This document shows positions 6,158 to 9,447 of a DNA stretch of 9,447 bases, piece after piece. Source of the DNA: SZUA-76 sp945787585. Lineage in GTDB: Bacteria > Pseudomonadota > Gammaproteobacteria > SZUA-140. Under the pieces are notes generated by a model that made no database searches, was not told the DNA's origin, and saw nothing but the letters and a program-made list of their open reading frames with translations. The stretch's first letter is position 1. The number at the start of each line of letters is the position of its first letter. The DNA lies in assembly GCA_947258425.1 (NCBI GenBank), contig CAMYIG010000091.1, positions 1 through 9,447 of the forward strand, given 5' to 3'. A program made the position numbers and the translations under genes.

Positions 6158-7015
6158 TCACGATGACGCACCATTATCACGCTGATTATGTTCAAAGGTG
6201 GTCAAACAGCGGGCGATCTCAGCCCCCAACAGCACCACCAGCCAGGAGACATAAATCCAGACCAGAAACACCGGGATCACCGCCAATGCGCCATAAATGA
6301 CGGTGTAAGTAGGAAATGCCAGCAGATACCACGCAAACCCTTTTTTTGCCAGTTCAAATAGTAATGCCGCCACTATTGCAGCCACCACCCCGGCACCCCA
6401 CGGCACCTCGCAGTTGGGCACCACGACATAAAATAGCAGCAGCGCAATGCCGGTGACGCCGATGGGCGCCATCACCAATAGTATATTTTTCACCCCTGTG
6501 ACGGCCTCACCGCCATCGGCAATCAGTGGCAATGAAACCACATATGAAGTGAGCAAAATACTGGCCGCAAACAGAATAGAGCCTACCAGCAGCACCACGC
6601 CATAGATCAGCAGTGCGGAGAAAATGTTGCGCTTCGGTTTTGCCTGCCAGATATCATTCAGTGCAACATTAATGGCATTCATCAACATCAACGCGGTCAA
6701 CATTAAAAACAGCAGGCCGATCACACCACTGCTGGCAGCGGTCTCGATAAACTGCTGGAAGTGCACTTGCAACTGTTGATTAGACGACGGTACAAAATTA
6801 TTAAAAATATAACCCTGGATATCATCAACCAACGAAGCAAACAGCGGAAAGAAGGCGAGTATTGAAAAGACCACCGCCAGCAGTGGCACCAATGATAACA
6901 ACGTGGTGTAACTCAGGGCCGCGGCGGTACGGGTACAATTATCCGCCATAAAATGACATAGGAGATAGCGCATAAAAAGAAATGTTACGCGCACACGGCC
7001 GGGACGGTTATTCAA
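6158..7015 (-). CDS. YihY/BrkB-family inner-membrane protein
   Basis: A 285-residue polytopic membrane protein with about six hydrophobic segments (roughly 36-60, 95-117, 135-160, 177-200, 207-222, 240-266). Hallmarks are RTAAALSYTTLLSLVPLLAV (29-48), the NAINVALNDIW motif (113-123), FELAKKGFAWYL (220-231) and the GALAVIPVFLVWIY / LLGAEI end region (242-267). Old names such as 'ribonuclease BN' were misassignments for this family; the biochemical role remains unclear. The start is uncertain. TTG at 7015 begins 9 bp after the upstream stop and gives family-like length, but it has no Shine-Dalgarno site. A GTG at codon 8 and an ATG at codon 15 are alternatives. The tight spacing suggests translation coupled to the DUF4398-type lipoprotein gene. 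Confidence 0.9.
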   Translation of the reverse strand: MNNRPGRVRVTFLFMRYLLCHFMADNCTRTAAALSYTTLLSLVPLLAVVFSILAFFPLFASLVDDIQGYIFNNFVPSSNQQLQVHFQQFIETAASSGVIGLLFLMLTALMLMNAINVALNDIWQAKPKRNIFSALLIYGVVLLVGSILFAASILLTSYVVSLPLIADGGEAVTGVKNILLVMAPIGVTGIALLLFYVVVPNCEVPWGAGVVAAIVAALLFELAKKGFAWYLLAFPTYTVIYGALAVIPVFLVWIYVSWLVVLLGAEIARCLTTFEHNQRDNGASS

Positions 7016-7024
7016 AATAACGAA

Positions 7025-7501
7025 TTATTCGAGTCGGAGGTCTTGCTCGGCCTGATGCCTCGCTTTATTTGCCAAACGAATCGCCTCATGAATTCTGTTT
7101 TCATCTGCGGCAACAACCGCTTGATCATAGAGTGCTGTCGCTTCATCTGAGAGCCGGCCTTGCTCGATCGCATTGAGCAGTGCTAACTTGGTGGCACTCA
7201 TCACCTGCGCTATATCCTGCGCTTTAATCGCCTCGGCCCTGGCCGCCGTGGCGTCATTACGGGCATCACTAAAATCACCTGATGCCAATTCGCGTTCAGC
7301 CTTGTTGAGCAAGGCCTCAGCATGCTGCATCTTCTCGCGAGCATGTTCAGGCGCGCCAACGTCATGCGCAGCCTTCAGTGCCTGCCGTGCATCACTCATC
7401 TCCTGAGTAGGGGCACTCGCGCACGCCGTCAACAGCACAAGCCAGGGAATGAATAGAAAACCTGTTATTTTCAAACCAACCCCACCATAGCAACGATTCA
7501 T
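7025..7501 (-). CDS. DUF4398-type lipoprotein
   Basis: A 158-residue predicted lipoprotein. A hydrophobic signal (about 12-26) ends in the lipobox LTAC with lipidated Cys27. The residue after Cys is Ala, not Asp, which favours outer-membrane sorting. The mature part is almost entirely alpha-helical, Ala/Glu/Arg-rich and repeat-like (SDARQALKAAHDVGAPEHA at 36-54; AEALLNKAERELASGD at 61-76). This matches the DUF4398 pattern, which in other proteins often precedes an OmpA-like peptidoglycan-binding domain; no such domain is present here. The start is open: ATG 7501 has a poor ribosome site. TTG at 7474 follows GGTGGGG (7480-7486) by 5 bp and would give a compact MKITGF signal peptide. It heads the leftward operon with the yihY-like gene. 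A periplasmic or envelope structural role is inference. Confidence 0.82.
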   Translation of the reverse strand: MNRCYGGVGLKITGFLFIPWLVLLTACASAPTQEMSDARQALKAAHDVGAPEHAREKMQHAEALLNKAERELASGDFSDARNDATAARAEAIKAQDIAQVMSATKLALLNAIEQGRLSDEATALYDQAVVAADENRIHEAIRLANKARHQAEQDLRLE

Positions 7502-7508
7502 CACAGAT

Positions 7509-7523
7509 TACCGGACAGTACCG
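7509..7523. repeat. Short 10-bp-period direct repeat in the divergent promoter region
   Basis: TACCG at 7509-7513 recurs at 7519-7523, just ahead of the lipoprotein start and inside the roughly 150-bp region between that gene and arsC. A 10-bp period suits a regulator binding one DNA face, but five-base repeats arise often by chance. Confidence 0.2.
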
Positions 7524-7604
7524 TAAGATTTAATCCAGCGCTTATTCTGTACAACTGTATGAAATTATCACCCTCGTCCTGTAGGCTGTCAAGGAAAGGC
7601 ACGT

Positions 7605-7610
7605 TAGAAT
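7605..7610 (+). promoter_or_regulatory. Possible -10 element for arsC-wrbA
   Basis: TAGAAT at 7605-7610 matches the -10 consensus at 5 of 6 positions and lies 43 bp before the arsC ATG. No good -35 is seen 16-18 bp upstream (best TAGGCT at 7582-7587, 3 of 6). A weak or activated promoter is possible. Confidence 0.3.
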
Positions 7611-7652
7611 AGTTAACATTAAAACCGATCCTAATATTGAGAGAAACAACGC

Positions 7653-8000
7653 ATGACTACAACGATTTATCACAACCCACGTTGCTCTAAGTCACGTCAG
7701 ACACTACAACTCCTGAAGGACAATAATATTGAGCCTGCCGTCATCGAATATCTAAAATCACCGCCATCAGCACCGGTGATTGATAACATTCTTAACCTGC
7801 TTAATATTGAGCCGCGCGAACTGATGCGAAAAAATGAGACGTCCTATAAGGTAAACAACCTCGATAACCCGGCACTCACTCGCGCTGAACTGATCGCCGC
7901 GATGGTGCAACACCCGATCTTAATTGAAAGGCCGATCGTCGTGAGCAACAACCAGGCGGTCATCGGCCGGCCGCCTGAAAACGTGCTGGAGATCATCTAA
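7653..8000 (+). CDS. arsC: Arsenate reductase family protein (glutaredoxin-dependent, YfgD-like)
   Basis: A 115-residue thioredoxin-fold protein of the ArsC/Spx superfamily. The active-site segment YHNPRCSKSR (6-15) has nucleophile Cys11. The three arginines that surround the oxyanion in plasmid R773 ArsC (60, 94, 107) align to Arg59 (LMRK), Arg93 (ERPIVV) and Arg106 (GRPPE). Arsenate reduction using glutathione and glutaredoxin is therefore feasible. The protein lacks the C-terminal extension of the 141-residue R773 enzyme. It matches the shorter chromosomal YfgD-type proteins, whose physiological substrate is less certain. No ArsR regulator or arsenite pump is nearby, so a dedicated arsenic operon is not indicated. 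GAGAG (7639-7643) precedes the ATG by about 9 bp. The next gene, wrbA, starts after a 1-bp gap. Confidence 0.92.
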   Translation: MTTTIYHNPRCSKSRQTLQLLKDNNIEPAVIEYLKSPPSAPVIDNILNLLNIEPRELMRKNETSYKVNNLDNPALTRAELIAAMVQHPILIERPIVVSNNQAVIGRPPENVLEII

Positions 8001-8001
8001 C

Positions 8002-8595
8002 ATGGCCGAGATATTGGTGCTCTATTACAGCCGCCATGGGAGTGTGGCAAAGATGGCGCAACTAGTCGCGCGCGGCATCGAAGAGGTTCCCGCAATGACA
8101 GCACGCATTCGCACCGTTCCTGCGGTTTCAACCGTTTGTGAAGCGGTTGAGGATAGTGTGCCGGATGAGGGCGCGCCATACGCAACCCATGACGATCTCA
8201 AACAGTGCGCAGGGCTGGTGCTCGGCAGCCCGACACGATTTGGCAACATGGCTGCCCCTCTTAAATATTTTATCGATAGCACCAGCGACCTTTGGCTCGG
8301 TGGTACGTTGAGTGGTAAACCTGCCGGCGTTTTCACCTCAACGGGCTCGATGCACGGCGGACAGGAGAGCACACTGATCTCGATGATGTTGCCACTGCTG
8401 CACCACGGCATGTTGATCAGCGGTATTCCCTACAGCGAAACCGATCTACTCAACACGCAGAGCGGTGGCACCCCGTACGGCGCAAGCCACCTTGCTGGGG
8501 GCGATGGCAAGTCACCGCTCACCGAAGAGGAGAAACGGCTCTGTCGAGCATTAGGAAAACGAATCGCAGAGACCGCGCACAAGCTTCAGACTTGA
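8002..8595 (+). CDS. wrbA: NAD(P)H:quinone oxidoreductase, WrbA type
   Basis: A 197-residue flavodoxin-fold FMN protein that makes two-electron reductions of quinones, avoiding semiquinone radicals. The FMN phosphate loop is YSRHGS (9-14). Further flavin-site motifs are GSPTRFGNM (75-83), TSTGSMHGGQE (112-122) and HHGM (134-137). GGTPYGASHLAGGDG (155-169) is characteristic of WrbA. The length is close to the 198-residue E. coli protein. It starts 1 bp after the arsC stop (TAACATG arrangement), so the two are one transcript and probably coupled. The pairing of a thiol-dependent reductase with a quinone reductase suggests a stress or redox role, but this is inference. It converges on hda with a 19-bp gap and no visible terminator. 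Confidence 0.95.
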   Translation: MAEILVLYYSRHGSVAKMAQLVARGIEEVPAMTARIRTVPAVSTVCEAVEDSVPDEGAPYATHDDLKQCAGLVLGSPTRFGNMAAPLKYFIDSTSDLWLGGTLSGKPAGVFTSTGSMHGGQESTLISMMLPLLHHGMLISGIPYSETDLLNTQSGGTPYGASHLAGGDGKSPLTEEEKRLCRALGKRIAETAHKLQT

Positions 8596-8614
8596 AGTAG
8601 CGCGACAAAACGAA

Positions 8615-9319
8615 TCAGGTATCGCCTGCCATAAATACCTTTAAAAAAGGGATAGTGAGGCGCCGCTGCGCGACCAGAGTTGCGTGGTCGAGTCTTTCGA
8701 GTAACGCGAACAGCGAGTGCATATCACGTCGAGTACGGCTAAAAAGATAACGCGCAACATCATCGCTGATCTCCATTCCAATCGCCTGCGCGCGCATCTG
8801 CAATGCCTCTACTTTTTTTTCATCATTGAGTTCATTGAGCTGAAACACCAGCCCCCATCCGAGGCGTGTCATCAGATCTGGTAACAACAATGGCAGCCCT
8901 TGCGGCGCACTATTGGCAGAGACAACCAACTGTGTTCCGTTCGCCTGCATACGATTATAGAGGTGAAAGATCGCCTCCTCCCATTCGCTCTGTCCTGCAA
9001 TCGCTTCTATATCGTCAAGACAGACCAACGCTAACGACTCCATCCCTTCAAGCAACGCGGGCGCGAACATCTCATAATCACGCAGCGGTAGGTAGACGGC
9101 GACTTCATCACATGCCGTCACACTATGACAGGCCGCCTGCATCAGATGCGACTTGCCGCTGCCGGCAGCACCCCACAGATAGAGCGCTGTCGCATCATCA
9201 TTATCAGACACCGCCGCGCGCTGCAGGGTAACCACGACCTGCTGGTTGTCTGCGGGGAGAAAATTCTCAAAGGTTGCATGATCACGCAACCGGATACTCA
9301 ACGGTAACTGCATCGCCAT
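8615..9319 (-). CDS. hda: DnaA regulatory inactivator Hda
   Basis: A 234-residue AAA+ protein related to DnaA domain III. Hda works with the DNA-loaded beta clamp to trigger hydrolysis of DnaA-bound ATP, preventing re-initiation of replication. The N-terminal MQLPLSIRL (3-11) contains a clamp-binding motif of the QLxLP/QLPLSI kind. Walker A is GAAGSGKS (50-57), Walker B VCLDDIE (99-105), the arginine-finger region TRLGWGLVFQL has Arg152, and sensor 2 lies at SRTRRDMHSL (194-203). It lacks the DnaA N-terminal and HTH DNA-binding domains, as expected. Start at ATG 9319, with another in-frame ATG at 9313; the clamp motif is kept either way. The Shine-Dalgarno is weak (TGAG). It lies 12 bp after the upstream permease-like gene's stop, so it is probably co-transcribed with it. 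Confidence 0.94.
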   Translation of the reverse strand: MAMQLPLSIRLRDHATFENFLPADNQQVVVTLQRAAVSDNDDATALYLWGAAGSGKSHLMQAACHSVTACDEVAVYLPLRDYEMFAPALLEGMESLALVCLDDIEAIAGQSEWEEAIFHLYNRMQANGTQLVVSANSAPQGLPLLLPDLMTRLGWGLVFQLNELNDEKKVEALQMRAQAIGMEISDDVARYLFSRTRRDMHSLFALLERLDHATLVAQRRLTIPFLKVFMAGDT

Positions 9320-9331
9320 ACTACTCAGGCA

Positions 9332-9447
9332 TTACGCTTGTTTATTCGGTGGTGCATCAGCATTCACCGCAGCAGACTCTGTTCCAGATTCAGATTCAGA
9401 TTCAGATTCAGATTCAGATTCAGATTCAGACTCAGACTCAGACTCAG
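9332..9447 (-). CDS. C-terminal tail of a protein, probably a PerM/AI-2E permease (partial)
   Basis: The last 37 codons of a leftward gene that enters from the right edge. The visible residues are ten Glu-Ser dipeptides, then GTESAAVNADAPPNKQA and a TAA stop at 9332-9334. The frame is supported by the open reading through the repeat and by the stop lying just 12 bp before hda. In many gammaproteobacteria the gene directly upstream of hda encodes an AI-2E/PerM family membrane protein, so that identity is suggested by context only; no diagnostic domain is visible. The tail is acidic, disordered and likely cytoplasmic or solvent exposed. Confidence 0.65.
   Translation of the reverse strand, partial: ESESESESESESESESESESGTESAAVNADAPPNKQA
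9386..9447 (-). repeat. In-frame hexanucleotide tandem repeat coding for (Glu-Ser)n
   Basis: On the coding (minus) strand there are at least ten 6-bp units: three GAGTCT at the window edge followed by seven identical GAATCT. The array continues beyond the window. The unit is a multiple of three, so gain or loss of copies would change tail length without a frameshift. Codons alternate Glu and Ser. Seven identical copies in a row suggest recent slippage expansion. Confidence 0.93.

Noticed and set aside
8025..8411. A 128-codon reading opposite wrbA.
   Set aside because: It is antisense to conserved flavodoxin motifs and has no domain or ribosome site support.

Overview
The window looks like chromosomal DNA of a free-living gammaproteobacterium with roughly balanced base composition. 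Three things point there. A PhoP/PhoQ-type two-component pair is present. A class I c-type cytochrome follows the c551/c552 pattern. The right half has the gene order yihY - lipoprotein - arsC - wrbA - hda, which from memory closely matches a conserved neighbourhood in Pseudomonas and relatives. No mobile elements, CRISPR arrays, tRNAs or rRNAs were seen. The genus cannot be fixed by reading alone.

Left part (1-2511): the window opens with the 5' end of a leftward membrane protein of sensor type, then about 400 bp without a convincing gene. A rightward two-gene operon follows. It pairs an uncharacterised P-loop NTPase with metA (homoserine O-acyltransferase, first committed step of methionine synthesis), separated by only 8 bp. 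The MetA is longer than the E. coli enzyme and has Thr where the acyl-donor specificity residue lies.

Middle (2512-5248): a small secreted monohaem cytochrome c has its own leader region with possible alternative hairpins and ends in a strong intrinsic terminator. Next come phoP- and phoQ-like genes with an ATGA overlap. They should sense an envelope signal through a periplasmic domain of about 140 residues.

Right part (5249-9447): a leftward run (reading 7501 to 5255) encodes a DUF4398-type lipoprotein, a YihY-family membrane protein, a YqhA/UPF0114 membrane protein and acylphosphatase. It converges on phoQ. Divergent from it is the tight rightward pair arsC-wrbA (glutaredoxin-dependent arsenate reductase family; flavodoxin-like quinone reductase). 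These converge on a leftward hda, which encodes the DnaA-inactivating clamp partner. Upstream of hda, and cut by the window edge, is the C-terminus of another protein. It is probably the PerM/AI-2E family permease often found next to hda, and its tail is an in-frame (Glu-Ser)n tract made by a hexanucleotide DNA repeat.

Most genes are ordinary housekeeping or accessory genes. No wholly new system is evident. The best leads are the P-loop gene coupled to metA, the Glu-Ser repeat tail, the atypical MetA, and the cytochrome leader.
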